DNA from: Astropecten irregularis
Lineage: Eukaryota > Echinodermata > Asteroidea > Paxillosida > Astropectinidae
Assembly (NCBI GenBank): GCA_963971285.1
Contig: OZ020247.1
Span: forward strand, 27,310,047 to 27,374,046
Direction of reading: 5' to 3'
DNA length: 64,000 nt
Part shown: one piece after another, positions 40,701 through 52,724 of the stretch
Numbering within the stretch: position 1 is the first letter of the stretch
How the letters are laid out: each line of letters opens with the position of its first letter
Translations under genes and position numbers: made by a program
Notes under the pieces: generated by a model
The model's input: only the letters and a program-made list of their open reading frames with translations
Told to the model about the DNA's origin: nothing
Database searches by the model: none

Positions 40701-43700
40701 GTGTTGACACAGCTGGAGACAGCTCAGGAGTTGGAGACATAATAGGTGGAGACATAATAGGGGGGGGGGGTGAGATCGTGAAATTATTTTGGAGTAAAGG
40801 GCTGGTGGTTTATAGCTTCATCCAATAATGATCCTCGATTGGCTATCATGATCAATGCTATTGGTTGACACTGCATTTTGTGACAGCTACTGAAAGTTCA
40901 CACGCACGTGGTTGCCTGAAAGCCGCTGGTCCCGTTTGTTTGATGGGTTGTTAATTCATGTGTTTAATATACTGTGGGTACCAACCAAGGAAAGCAAAGT
41001 AAACATATTCGGAGGTTGATGAATATTATGCCGGCTATCACTGTAGTTTATTGTTATATTCTTTGAGGTGTTTTCTGCTGGAAATAAAAAAAGTTTCGGC
41101 CACTTGGTAATCGGAGTTGAGTGTCGTGAACAATACTTTATTGTACAGTGTATTACATTGACAAATAGAGGGACAAATGCAAACAAAAACACAATGGATT
41201 TTTTTTGTCGTTTAAACGTTTACTAAAATACTGAACGTGTAGTGCCTTTGTACACGTTTAAACGTTTAAACGTTTAACCTGGCACAGCCTTATTACCGGT
41301 TTATGGCTTTGTGATATCAACCCTACTGTAGTTGTTTAAGATTGTTGTCATTTCATTCTATTACAAGAAGTCTTTGTATTATAAAGATCTTAAGAGAAGT
41401 TATTTATTTAGGTTCTTTCAGAGTTCTCTGTCCAGGGGATACTCGTTTCAATAAGTGAATAAATAATTTATTTTGATGTGGCAGGTGTGTTTATACTGCC
41501 TCTTAGAAGAAAATTTTTGTCCAAGATATTTTGTCGAGAATTTGTACTGAGAAACTAACAATTTGACTAATTTTCTATTTTACAACGAAACGGATGATAA
41601 ACTTATGATAAACTAATGGTATTGGGTTGGAGCAAAGAATCTTTTCCGAGCTATCATTTCAACCCTAGTACACACTCTGCATCACCCAAGGTCTCCATTT
41701 AACATGATAAGGAATCCCAATTTGTTACAAGAATACTTCGATTTAGTAAGCCAAGCCCTCTGTCGATGTAGCAACAGCCAAGCAACCGCGCGTACCGCGT
41801 ACGATCGCCAACACGTTCTGCACGCGCGCCCTCAACCACTGAAATCACTTCTCTCCATTGGACTTTGCTTTTGGAAAATGCCAAAAATTTACATTTCCTC
41901 TCAGCCCGGGTATCGAGAGTCAGGAATGTATACAGTTATGAAAATATTAACACCGCTTTACCATAAATCTCAGGTTCGTAAAAGAATTGCCTTGTACATA
42001 CAAAACAAAAGTGAACTCAACGAAAAATGTGTAATAAAGAATACAAAATTTACAACTTGTCTGACAAAATGGCGGCAATTTGTCGGACCTTAATTTAAAT
42101 CACGCATTGTGATTGGTCAATTTGTCAAGGGGCATGGCCTACTGAATCAGTGCATTATCGAGGAAACTCTCTTCCAAGTTCGGAATTTTGTGGGCCATAA
42201 ACTGCCATATTTGGCCTTGGCTTTGTTCCCCCTTCAAATAATTATGTCCATAAACCAGAAAAAAATCCGTACATTAAACCAATATTTAGGTGAATGAACA
42301 TCAGAAGCTGAGAAACATAATATCTTTTTTACCTGGCCCGGGGGGGGGGGGGGGGGGGGGGGGGGGGTGTTACTTAATACATACTGTACATGTTTGCATG
42401 ATATGTAAATTAACTGAAACTATGCATGAATATGCCTAGACAGGACCAGACTACTTGTTACATAATATGTAGAATGATCTCAGACTGTGACATTTTTAAG
42501 TATAATTCCAGAACGTTGCAGACATACAGGTATTGACGAGGGTTGGTTGTTATATTAATGATGCATTCTGGTACTGCATACAAAAAGTGGGTGTTTTCTA
42601 TGAGTCATTGACGGCATTATATGTCAACGCTCACTAAATCTCATGAAAGTACAATAATGAGCACAATGTGTACCTAGTCATAGTGTAGATGGAGGTACAC
42701 ACATGATTACGCATACTCATACAATGCTGCATTATTCCACTGCATACAATCTGATGTATTCCTAAAAGAGACCTTTGCGTCACACATGTAGTGGGGGCCT
42801 GGGGCCAATGTCACGGCCCTGCTTAGCACAACAAAATTGCTAAGCATGAAATATCTGTCTTAATAAAAACAGGATTAGCAATCAAATTTTGATGTGCATC
42901 ACTTGTGATTGTTCTTTGGCTGTAGTTCGCTGACCATGAATATTATGGAATTTTTAACGGTGGTTTGTTTTATTGGGCAAGACATTTTTGTGCTAAGCAA
43001 AATTTTTCAATTAACAGCTCCATGAAATTGGCCCTAGGGGCCGATTTCACAAAGCACTAAGATTTATCGTACATGTATGTAAGTGTGAATTAATCTTAGT
43101 TACTAAGCAAAGTGTGATGTCACAATACAAATCACCATGGTGATACTGAACAACTCATCTTTAAGATTAATGTTAGTGTTTGGTGAAATCCAGGCGTGGT
43201 CTTTCTTGCACCATGTACCAACTTGAAATTTCTGAATTTGCCAAAACTTGACGTAATTTTGACAGTGAAGTCCCTTTTGCTGCATGTCTGACCTATAGAC
43301 AATACTGGCAAAATAAGATCTTGTTGCGTGTATTGAAAATCATAAAACCATCGCTGGAAGGGAAAAGATGCAAATTCATTGCCCAGCTGAGCAAATAATA
43401 CTTGAAATTTTAAGATTTGATTTTTATTTGATTCATTTAAAGCGGACATTCACCTTCAAGTTACCAGAGATTTTGCTTTTTGGTGTGCAATTTGCATTAG
43501 GCCTAAATATTGCTATGGAAACAAAATATTGCCATTGAAACAGACCACTATGAATTGTTTTTACTGAGGCAGTGAGGTCAGTCAATAGTTGTGTTCACAT
43601 GGATTACCATTACTCTGATTCAGAAGCAGGGATAAACTTGTCCGATGGCCAGCGAATGTGACCAGCGGCGTATCTAAGGAAAACAACGCCCGGGGCAAGC

Positions 43701-46700
43701 GCTGAAACTGCACCCCTAATTCCAACTTCTGATACCAATGGAAACAAATTCAGATAATTTGAAATTGGAATCTTTATTTATTTGTTCATTGTATTAGACT
43801 TCGAATAACTTAAACAGTACAGCTACCTTTTTTTGTTTTTCTTTTTTTGTTCTTTTGCGCCCCCCAAAAGTGGGGGGCACTTGCTCCTCTTGCGCCCCCC
43901 TAGTTATACTACTGATTGTGACTTTGACAATGAACAAGTCAAATCCCTGTTAGTGTCCGAAAACACCAGCTGGCCAGTTCAAATACTGTGCTTTCCTTCG
44001 TACATTGCAGAGTTTCCTGAAACAGACAAGATGACATAAACATCAACCGCAAGAAAGTTGAGCACGAAAAACATGGCCGACCGCACGCAAGCAACAAGTG
44101 ATTGAAGAAAAAAATGTATCCATTAAAATCAGTGGCACCCTTGATAACAGTTTGTCTCTTACCGGTCCCTGTCAGTCATTTAGGGAAAAAAAACTGAAAG
44201 GAAAACCAAGAGGGGCTCTGTGAATTGAAAAACAATTAAATTTGAAATCTCACGGCCATGACTAATTAGTGTGTTTATGCCTATTGCAAAGGCCATCATG
44301 TCTTTACATACGTCATAGACCTTTCAAGATTCCAACATGGTTTATTCATTTCTTTCTTTTTGCTACTTGACAGATCGGGAACAAGAGAAGTGCACAATAA
44401 GCTGGAGAAGAACAGGTCAGAGGAATCAAGAGTTTCACTCGAGGCTCTGGTGTATTAAATTCAAATTTATGGAAGGCCTAGAGAGATCTGATATATTTGT
44501 TTAATGTTCCTAGGAATCAGTGTAATGTTTTAGTAATCAGGCTAAAATAGACAAGTTATTACTTGGGAAAGATCGGTTAGTCTAGCCGGCTTTGCGTTTG
44601 AAAAGACGTCCCCGTTAAGTGACGTGCTGGTAACCAAGCTACCGTACATGTATGAATGTAAATGAAGAGAGCGAGAGGTAGTGCCTAGAAATTCTAATGT
44701 GGAGTCCCTATGCAGGATGGATTTATATCCTACGTACGTACGTTGGTCCCACAGGGATGTTCAGTTTGTTTGTCAAGGTAACTAAAAAAACAAAAATCAA
44801 ACAAAAGTGATACACTGCTTAGAGATGTTTTGATTGTTTGCGATCCAGAATCATGATATGAAGTGGGATTTGGTTTCAGAAGCCCCTGAGAAAAATCAGG
44901 GGATTAAGTCCCTTCTTATTATCAAATTTTAACATAATATTCGTCACCGGTTGACCGCAATGTGACTCCACGAGGATACACATGTAGTTGGCACGTTATC
45001 GTCCACGTGGACGGAGTTCCTGTACAAACAGCTGTACATGTAGTTGTCTTTATTCATTTTTCAAATTTACCTAAGTATCTTGTAAGACAGGCTCATTGCA
45101 GGCTCGGTACTGGTAATCCGTATCTCACACGTCTGTTGATCCTAGCTCCAGGGGTGCTTTTGCATCCATCACTCCTGGATGGCAGTTTTCCCTGACTGAC
45201 GTCAGTTACTCAGCTGTCAGACTCTATCATTAGTCTATTCAGTTTCAACAGCTCAAAAACAGTTTCATGACATTAAAGTCATAAACCCTTGTTGTCTTAC
45301 TAAAGAGAGATTGTGGAACAAAAGGAATGTTACAGACATGAAACTTTTCCTCGGATCAGCTGATTTCCTTCTTTTTTTTTCACTTCACTCTTATGTCATT
45401 GAAAGGTACATGTAGAAAACACTGTATAAAGTATGGTTGGAATTAGGAGGACCTGACATTTTTCGATCCTAGCAGGATCTTTATCGAAGGAATTCCCTCG
45501 TTTTTGGTTAAATCCAAGTTTCATGGCTGATGTTAGGAAGAACAGAGGCCAGATTTCGTATCCTTTCTTCATCAAGCGCAGCCACAAAAAGCCTTTGAAA
45601 GGTATCAGTAATCACACATTAAGAAAAAATACAAGTGGTGAACAATTTATATACCGGTAATTAATTTTTCTGTAACAATTTGCTTGCTTGCAGGAGAGCA
45701 CACTTGAAGGAATGCTTTGATAATTTACGAGACTCTATTCCCAACATGGATGACAAGAAAATGAAGCCGTCCAATCTGAGTATACTACAAGGAGCACTCA
45801 GATACTTACAGGTAGCACATTTGAAAAAAATATATATAATTTACAAAAAAAATTAATATGTAATTTTCAAATTTGTTGCAATTTATCTTTTTTTTTTTTT
45901 TTTGCTTTTCAGTTTGTTATTGGGTGCATTCGTTTAGCTCCCCTGGGTCGACACCAGTTAACTTCGTCCCCATTCTCTCGCTTGTTTTGTGCAGTATAAT
46001 ACGACCATTCCCAGTAAGGGCTGACCCGTGCTAGCTAAACAAACGCACCCTTTATTACATTTTATTTATTTGTGATTGGTTGTTGTGTGCAGCATGAAAA
46101 TATTAACCAAGGCTTTTCAAGGCTGCAGAGCAGTTCAAATATAAAATCTGAAATTTAAGTAATTGTCATCTGTCAATTATTGATTTGTGCTCTCCATAAC
46201 TAAATTTATGTCCTTGTTAATTAACATTAGTGAAGTTTATCATATATCCTCGATTTGTACCGGTTTTCGAGAGTGTAAGCATGTATTCCAAGCAAGACAA
46301 AAAAGTCACATACAGAAGTAAACTGTTGACATGTAGTTTTGGCTTGCAGTGGAGCATGTATTGTACACAAACAAATCAACTGATTGTGTGGTACAGGCCT
46401 GAGCATACGTCACTACCAGTGACATAGGTCAACCCTTGTAAACTGGATACCTGGAAAACAGGTACACTGACCATGTATATAAATCTATTCTCAACATTGA
46501 AATTTGCCACAAATAATGGACTTATCACTAGTGGTTAGTCAGTATGTGATGTTTATCACTGAAATAAGTTTCATATTTTGTTTTGTGAGGCAAAAACACC
46601 CTGAATTGTAGTCACTTTGTGACTGGCTCCCACACCCCTCAGAAGATGGAGATCATTCACAACATGGAGGAGCTAATGGGAGACTTTGGAGTTGGTCTTC

Positions 46701-49700
46701 AACATTTCAAGTTGATAGTGCACGTATAAACAATGCGCTTATGCTCTCAATTGCGCATGCATGCTCTGAGATAGCAACAAAAGGCTTCAGTCTGCTGCTG
46801 CCAACGTCTCAAAAGTCTCCCATTAGTCCTAAGGCTCTATCATTTTTCCTTGCTCACTCCATCATCTAAAGATTCCATCAATTTGAGAATGTGGATTGTT
46901 TCTCTGCAGGCTTTGAAGCGTAAGGAACGGGAACTGGAGTATGAGACAGAGAGACTAGCCAGACAGAAGATCCAATACCAGGAGAAACTGGCCAAGCTGA
47001 GTGGCTGCTCCCTACCTCCATGGAAGAAGACTGAACCAGAGGTCAAGGAAGAAGAAGAAGAACCTATGGAGGAAGATAATGAAGAGGATAGAGACTCTGT
47101 CTCCACCAGCACGTCAACTGCTTCAGGTAGGGGCCTACGGACCATTCCGGCTTTGCTCTTAAGCCCCACCCATGTGTGTGTTTTACATACCGCATGTGAC
47201 CAAGTTTGACTGAGGCTTTCGTGGTCACCTGATTAAAAGGCATCCTCCAATTGGTCAATGCACACAGTTTGACTGACAAGCTGGAAGGGTCCTATTGGCC
47301 TCGGGTCCTTTCAAAACAATCCTCAGACTTCAGATTTGACATGAAGGTTTACGAATAAGAAAGAAGGCATTTGGGGATGAATTTGTGACCCTCTGAATAT
47401 TTCCTGGTTAGAGAATAATTCATAATGATATGGGTTTTGTTTGTTTGTTGCTGTACAGAAGCCGAAGAGGAGGAACGGAAATCAAGAGCTCAATCTCCTG
47501 AGGTCAGATTGGGTCAATCAGTTCAAAATGTTGACAAGACTGGACACGTTGGCAGCGCTGTTCCCATCAGAACTAACCCATTACCTGACCATGTCATCAA
47601 GGTCACACAGTCCGTCAAGGAGCAGTCTGGACCATTTGTCATCAGCCGACAAATTGTCACTCACCTGCCAGTCTCCTCTGCAGCTAGTGTTACCGGAGAG
47701 CAGCAGCCGCAGCAGTTAGCTGCTGCACACAAGACTGCTGCTGCCAAACTTCAACAGCAGCAGCAGCAGCAACAGCAGCCGAGCTCAAACCATAAGAAGG
47801 GTCAGCTTGCTAGAGCTAAAGGTCCACAGTGGGTAGTCGGAGCCAAGCACATAGAACCAGTTAATGAGATCTCTCAGCTCAACGTCCCTAGAATGGCGCA
47901 TGTTGTGACGCAGCGAGTCGCTACAACCCAGAAAGTCATCGTTCATCCACAGGTTGGACCGCAGCAAGTGAATTTACAACCAGCAGCAAGTCCAAAGCCT
48001 GCAGTAACCAAACAAACACCCACCACGTTGAAACAGGCCAATCCGCCTGCTAACAACCAAGTCCAGCAAGTAGCACAGCCTAAGATCACCGGTACCTCAC
48101 ATGTCGTTCGCCAGTTTGACAGTCATTCATCCGCAGTGTCTGCAGTTCAAGAACACCTAAAAAACAGAGCACAGAATAAACTACCCCAGCAGCCCAAACA
48201 ACCAGTCAGGACAATATCACATACAACACCCACTACCGATTCTTTGATGTCATCAAAGGGCAATGTAACTGTAGTGAATACAGCAGCAGCAGCTAATACT
48301 ACAACTTCATCCGGTGTTACACGACAAACTGTCAGCCAACTTCTTGGCAAACAGCCAATGGTCATACGGCAACCAGTCCGGCGGACAGATAATAAATATG
48401 TGATGCAGAGAGTTGTGAGACACCCATTCAGCCCGAGATCCCAAACAGTTGACATCATGCCCAAATCACCGACAAATTTATCGAGCAACGATGCAACAAA
48501 GAATCAACTCTCGACCCCAGCAACAATCACCATGGTTACAACATCAGTAACGAGCAGTTATGCATCTGGTAGTGCAAATAAGCAAGGGATAATCGCCTTA
48601 TCGACGGTTGCTCAGCAACAGACAGCGCCATCTACTGTCCTGGATATGAGGAACTTGATTAGTCATAATGTTATATTACCTCCAGTTCCTCAATACCTCC
48701 CTGCAGCAGGGATACCAAGCAGTATGCTACGGACGAACTTAACCAACCCCAGCGTGCTTAATGCTGCTAATGCAGCGCTACTTAGTCAAGGTATGCTTGC
48801 AAATACCAGGAATATGACTCCACAGTTATCATTACCAGGGAGTAAAGACACGAGCCAGACCAAGCTTCATCCTCCGGTATCAGGTCCATTGTCATTTCTT
48901 TCATCTCCTGTGACTCAGCAGACTAAAGTATCCAGCCTGTCTCCTGGTAAGCAGCCATCACTTCCATACAGCGGACCCCTTACACCTGTGCATCCATTCC
49001 TTGCACCTGGCCTAGCAGTTCAACCCGCATTGACACAAGTCCTGTTCACTCAACCTCCCATTGCAACGTACACTGTAGCTAATTCCCTGGTTAAAACCAC
49101 CATGTCATCTCCAGCGGTGATCAGACATCCCATAATGCCTGCAGTAGGTGCTGATTCTTCTGTTGATACGACAACTGTAACCACGGCAGGTACTAGTGGA
49201 AGTATCACCCAGACGACGGCTGCCGTGACGATGCCACCTGTTGTCACAATAGGAGCAGTTTCATTCAATCCGTTGCTAGGCGCTAATCGAGCTCTTGGCA
49301 CGGCTCCAACATACACGACTCTATCCTTTGGGCAGTACCAAAACTACGGGTTTCCATTAGCCGGCCAAGTGCCCTTCATTTCACCGGTTGCCTTCACTGG
49401 AAATCCCAGTAGCGCAGCAGTACCAGGGACTTCAGTCGGTAACCAGACCATTGCCAATGGTAAAGCATCCAATGGTGTGATCGTGCACACTGTGGCTGTT
49501 CCCGCAGCGATACCGGTAACCAGTGCTTGGCTGAACTCAACGACCATCAGTAACGGAATACCAGTGAAAGATTTGACTCAACTAGTTCCAACCACAACCT
49601 CATCACCGACTAGTGTTACTATGGTACCAACTGCAGGTACAATTAGTCCAATTGTCAGTAGCTCACAGGAAGGTAATGTTTCAGATAGTAAGACAATGTC

Positions 49701-49734
49701 AGGGTCTACATCAGTAACCAAGACAACCAGTTAA
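37761..49734 (+). CDS. MNT: MAX-binding protein MNT (bHLH-leucine zipper repressor)
   Basis: Six exons: 37761-37842, 38823-39021, 44374-44415, 45694-45811, 46910-47126, 47459-49734; phases agree, 977 residues. MNT pairs with MAX on CACGTG E-boxes and opposes MYC by recruiting SIN3. The N-terminus MSIETLLEAARFVE is the SIN3-interacting helix. The basic region HNKLEKNRR (101-109) has the H, E, R triad of CACGTG binders. The helix-loop-helix continues through FDNLRDSIPNMDDKKMKPSN and LSILQGALRYLQ, and the zipper through about 175. An acidic patch (EEEEEPMEEDNEED) follows. The last exon codes about 758 residues of low-complexity Gln/Thr/Ser/Pro-rich sequence with an eight-Gln run, longer than the mammalian tail. 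Intron 2 is 5.4 kb and holds a minisatellite and a nested hAT element. The first of several polyadenylation hexamers, AATAAA, is at 49757. Confidence 0.95.
38454..38645 (+). repeat. Foldback family 1 copy in MNT intron 1
   Basis: TTGGAGTTAGGAGGGCCTAA is mirrored by TCAGGCCCTCCTAACTCC; the right end is TTGGCTGATGAGCAGTTTGC. About 180 bases upstream of MNT exon 2. Confidence 0.8.
39045..39370. repeat. 16-bp minisatellite just inside MNT intron 2
   Basis: About 20 units of ACCAACTCGTACGCTG, with variants TCCAACTCGTACACCG and ACCAACTCATATGCTG. It begins roughly 25 bases after the exon 2 donor. The period is not a multiple of three, so the ORFs that cross it on both strands are artefacts of the repeat. 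Confidence 0.9.
40027..41325. repeat. GGGGTTTCACCAAATTCATCG element broken by an hAT-like insertion
   Basis: The left part (40027-40154) matches 56156-56293 in inverse-end and core blocks (CATCGTAACTTACTATCAAT). The right remnant (41301-41325) ends GTGATATCAACCC. The intervening 1.1 kb is a separate transposon. Confidence 0.7.
40155..41292. mobile_element. Non-autonomous hAT-like transposon (1138 bases) in MNT intron 2
   Basis: Ends TAAGGGTGTGC and GCACAGCCTTA are inverse with one mismatch. They are bounded by the exact 8-bp duplication TTACCGGT (40147-40154 and 41293-41300). Both ends carry subterminal clusters of GTTTAAACGTTTAAACG, typical of transposase-binding repeats in hAT elements. 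No transposase ORF. Contains a G10 run near 40761. Confidence 0.85.
42340..42367 (+). repeat. Homopolymer run of 28 G in MNT intron 2
   Basis: Uninterrupted G from 42340 to 42367. Real poly-G of this length is rare and prone to sequencing or assembly error, so the exact length should not be trusted. Confidence 0.85.
42796..43034 (+). repeat. MITE with GGGGCCAATGTCACGG / GGCCCTAGGGG ends, MNT intron 2
   Basis: GGGGCCAATGTCACGGCCCT and CAGCTCCATGAAATTGGCCC are the ends. Internal AAACAGGATTAGCAATCAAA and TGTGATTGTTCTTTGGCTGT match 62664-62888. A different MITE follows at once (43037). Confidence 0.75.
43037..43196. repeat. MITE with GGGGCCGATTTCACAAAGCACTAAG ends
   Basis: GGGGCCGATTTCACAAAGCA and GTTTGGTGAAATCCAGGC are inverse. 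The core AAGCAAAGTGTGATGTCACA and ATCACCATGGTGAT is shared with 63112-63262. Confidence 0.75.
45432..45500 (+). repeat. Foldback family 1 fragment, MNT intron 3
   Basis: GGAATTAGGAGGACCTGACA, GATCCTAGCAGGATCTTTAT. Only one half remains; it lies about 195 bases upstream of MNT exon 4. Confidence 0.6.
45918..46052. repeat. MITE with GGGTGCATTCGTTTAGCTCCC ends, MNT intron 4
   Basis: GGGTGCATTCGTTTAGCTCC and AGCTAAACAAACGCACCC are inverse. The core GTCGACACCAGTTAAC and CTCGCTTGTTTTGTGCAGTA is shared, inverted, with 54151-54275. Confidence 0.75.
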
Positions 49735-49850
49735 CCCCCATTTATACAGGTCTGTAAATAAACTATTTTGTACACCGTCTTACATGACTTCTGTGTTATA
49801 TACTTAAACCAAGGCCTTGTGTATAAGACAATTTAACCTTGGCCGAGGTT

Positions 49851-50045
49851 ATTAACCCTAACTCTCCGCACCTACCGCACATGAAAAGAGCTGTTTACCA
49901 CACATTACCACAGTCGCTTAAGTGGGACTGGATCATAAACCACCCATTACCACTCGAACTACATTTTGTTGTATTGTGGTATTCAGGATACCACACTTGG
50001 GAAAAATCATGTGTGGTAAACTGGTATGTAGGAGGGTTAGGGTTA
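49851..50045. repeat. Inverted-repeat element, TTAACCCTAAC ends, second copy
   Basis: ATTAACCCTAACTCTCCGCA and TAGGAGGGTTAGGGTTAAT are the ends; CACACATTACCACAGTC and GTTGTATTGTGGTATTCAGG inside match 22607 and 60211. Confidence 0.8.
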
Positions 50046-50151
50046 ATACTAGACAAATCAGCCTGTGACGTAGAAGTAGCTTACTCATGCAGGGAAAGGC
50101 TTAAACAGCCCTGATCTCAAGGCTAGGAGTCATACAATGTTATTCATGGGC

Positions 50152-50360
50152 CCTCTCCCAAACCTCGACTCCGGCTCAGGCTCTATTTCGTGAATCCATT
50201 CTAAAATAACAGGCATCAAAATAGAGGCTTTTGGCTGCGGTTCAGAAGTAGATTTTCTGGTTCGAAAAGGAAAACAGAGCTTCACCTTCAATGAAAAAAC
50301 CACAACCTATATTTTCAGCATATGGATGACAGAGACGGAGCCGGGGTTTAGAAAAGGGCC
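50152..50360 (+). repeat. GGCTCC-ended repeat family 2
   Basis: CTCCGGCTCAGGCTCTATTT at the left, GACAGAGACGGAGCCGGGG at the right; the body is like the other copies. Confidence 0.8.
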
Positions 50361-50772
50361 ATGGTAAATAATAAAGTCATCGGCACGGAAAATCAATACA
50401 ATGTGATGGGTGATTGGTTTGTGTCAAGTCTTATTTTGAGGTTTATCGTGAAGAGAATCATCATGACGATGTCTATGAAGATGAATTGATATCAGTAATA
50501 ATGGGATGCAGATGTACATCAAATTATCAAAGAAAGAGAATATAAATCTATTCTGTAAATAAGCTATTTTTCTATTTTATTCAAAGTGAGGTTTTGCTTC
50601 TTAAAAGAGACTATTTTCACCATTTGTTTGAATGCTGTAAAGATTTGCATATATTTTTGCCGGGAGGAAAAAAGATTTAAATAATAACTTCATTTGTTAA
50701 TTGTGATTGACAATAATTTTGGACAAAATAACTGGATCACATGAGTAAAAGCTAACATCACCATTTACCCTG

Positions 50773-51157
50773 ATTAAAGGTATACCGTATAAGACATGAT
50801 TGGTAAAAGTAGGCTGTGACGAATCGCCTGAAAGGTCACAGAACATCACCCGCAATTTATCTAATCCAGTCTGTACATGAAATAATGAGCCTGTGAAAAA
50901 TTGAGCTCAATCGGACATCCGAGTCCCGAGAAAGTTTTAAACGGCTCTTTGTTTTTTATTTATAAAACAAAGAATGTTTTTGATCTTGTCAACGTAAATT
51001 ATTTGTTTTACACATTTCTTAACAAATATAGCATTTCAGGCAGAAATATTTTAGCAGGGGATTTCTATCATATACATCTTTATACTGTGTAAGTTATAGA
51101 TGAATCTGTGGACATTTCTGTTTTGGTTTGTTACCAATCATGTACTGTACCTTGAAG
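50773..51157 (+). repeat. TTAA-flanked MITE family, long copy
   Basis: TTAAAGGTATACCGTATAAG and CAATCATGTACTGTACCTT are the ends; GTCACAGAACATCACCCGCA is inside near the left end, and TATAGATGAATCTGTGGACA near the right. Confidence 0.75.
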
Positions 51158-51389
51158 GACACCTGAGCTTGATCAGAAAAGAAGCAAGCTGTTCCATAGG
51201 TTGCTATGGAAGACATTGCTCTAAATCACATGAAATAGCAACAATGTATTTTAGTCAGGGGAATTCAAAGATCGAGTGTGCATAACTTTGTATGCATTGA
51301 GAAGTCAGTGTACTAGACATTCTTCACATTCAATTTGTGCTATAATTATATGAACTTGTAGTTTATACATGTGGACATTAACAAAATGG

Positions 51390-51592
51390 AGACTCGGGCT
51401 TAGGCTCCAGCTCCATTTTGTGTATCCATTCTAAAATAACAGGTATCAAAATAGAGACTTTTGGCTGAGGTTTGGAAGTAGATTCTCTGGTTAAAAAGGA
51501 AAACAGAGTTTCAGCTTCATCGAAAAACCACAACCTATATTTTCAGCATATGGATGACAGAGATAAAGCTGGAACCTTCATTTCGTAAACCC
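51390..51592 (+). repeat. GGCTCC-ended repeat family 2, second copy within 1.2 kb
   Basis: GGAGACTCGGGCTTAGGCTC, TTGGAAGTAGATTCTCTGGT, AACAGAGTTTCAGCTTCATC, GATAAAGCTGGAACC. More diverged at its ends than the copy at 50152. Confidence 0.75.
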
Positions 51593-52497
51593 CATATATC
51601 TCACTCATACAGTCTAAAAAGGAAAACTGATACCAAGAATTTAAAAGAAAACAGTAGAAGAAACCTTAAGATAATCAAGGTATCATTTTTAAGATTTAAA
51701 GAGCATGGGCGGTGCATACAACAAGAAACTTCCTTTTTCATAAGAATTTACTTCAAGTAATAAAATTCTTATCTTTTGGAGCTGCTTAGCATTGCAAAGG
51801 TTCCATTTGGTTTGACTATGTAGGTTACCAGCCAATATTCCATGTGATTTAACTTGCTCCTTTGACTGGTACCCAGGGCTTATATCTTGATTGATGCTCA
51901 GTTAATGGTAAACAGATTTACAGGCTTACTATACAATAAGCAGTGAAATTTGCTTAAGCATCATGTTAAGCAGGTTAGCAAGAAGTTAACCAAGCACGCT
52001 TGTAGTGCTAGTTATTTGCTTGCAGTAAATGCCTTACAGTTTCGGTGGAAATCGCACATTCAGCACAAAACTAACCGATAAAACGTGCTTGTAAAATGGC
52101 GTCACTTAATATGAAAGCATTAAAGATTTGCTAAGCAATTATAATTTCTGCAAAGCAGTGCCATGGAATAGCCGTTTAATAGTACATGTGTATTGTACAA
52201 GACTGAATTGTATCAAAAGATATTTTCCTTGTCAGTTTCCCTTGTGGTTATTTGATGATTTAAAGATATTTCTGTTAAATTGTAAATAAATGGTTGGAGC
52301 ATGTACATGTATTTATTAAAATAAATGACTGTGCACTAATATACCATGGAAATAAATTATATGAAGAAAGTGATATATTTGTGTGGTTTTGGCAGTGATG
52401 TTATTTTATGCCTTTAATATTTAATATACTGTACATTATTAAAGCCAGCGTACTGGATTTGCAAGGCCTCCAAAAATAAAATAAGAAATTATTGACA

Positions 52498-52724
52498 ATA
52501 CAAGTAATAAACTGCTGCAAACTGCTCATCAGCCAAAATGACCTGAAATATATCAAATGCTTAAAGTTAGGAGGGCCTGATGCGTTTCGATCCTAGCAGG
52601 ATCTTTCTCAGAGGCTAAATGACAAAAAACATGAACTTGCATGTTCATGTTTTTTTGTCATTTAGCCTCTGAGAAAGATCCTGCTAGGATCGAAACGCAT
52701 CAGGCCCTCCTAACTTTAAGCAAG
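52498..52724 (+). repeat. Foldback family 1, best-preserved palindrome
   Basis: AAGTTAGGAGGGCCTGATGC at 52564 is mirrored by GCATCAGGCCCTCCTAACTT ending at 52720. GATCCTAGCAGGATCTTTCT, GAGGCTAAATGACAAAAAA and ACATGAACTTGCATGTTC complete an almost perfect palindrome of about 157 bases. The left flank is the standard AAGTAATAAACTGCTGCAAA end; the right flank has lost it. Confidence 0.85.

Larger units (their letters stand above)
49735..52440 (+). other. MNT 3' UTR and downstream flank
   Basis: AATAAA at 49757-49762 would give a short 3' UTR. Further AATAAA hexamers stand near 52286, 52317 and 52351, so a 2.6 kb UTR carrying four repeats is also possible. No coding signal. Confidence 0.5.

Noticed and set aside
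48147-49547. Minus-strand ORFs under the last MNT exon
   Set aside because: Shadows of a long low-complexity coding exon; the plus-strand frame is continuous with the bHLHZ exons.
49735-52440. Further MNT coding exons
   Set aside because: The stop at 49732-49734 is followed by AATAAA within 30 bases, and nothing downstream looks coding.
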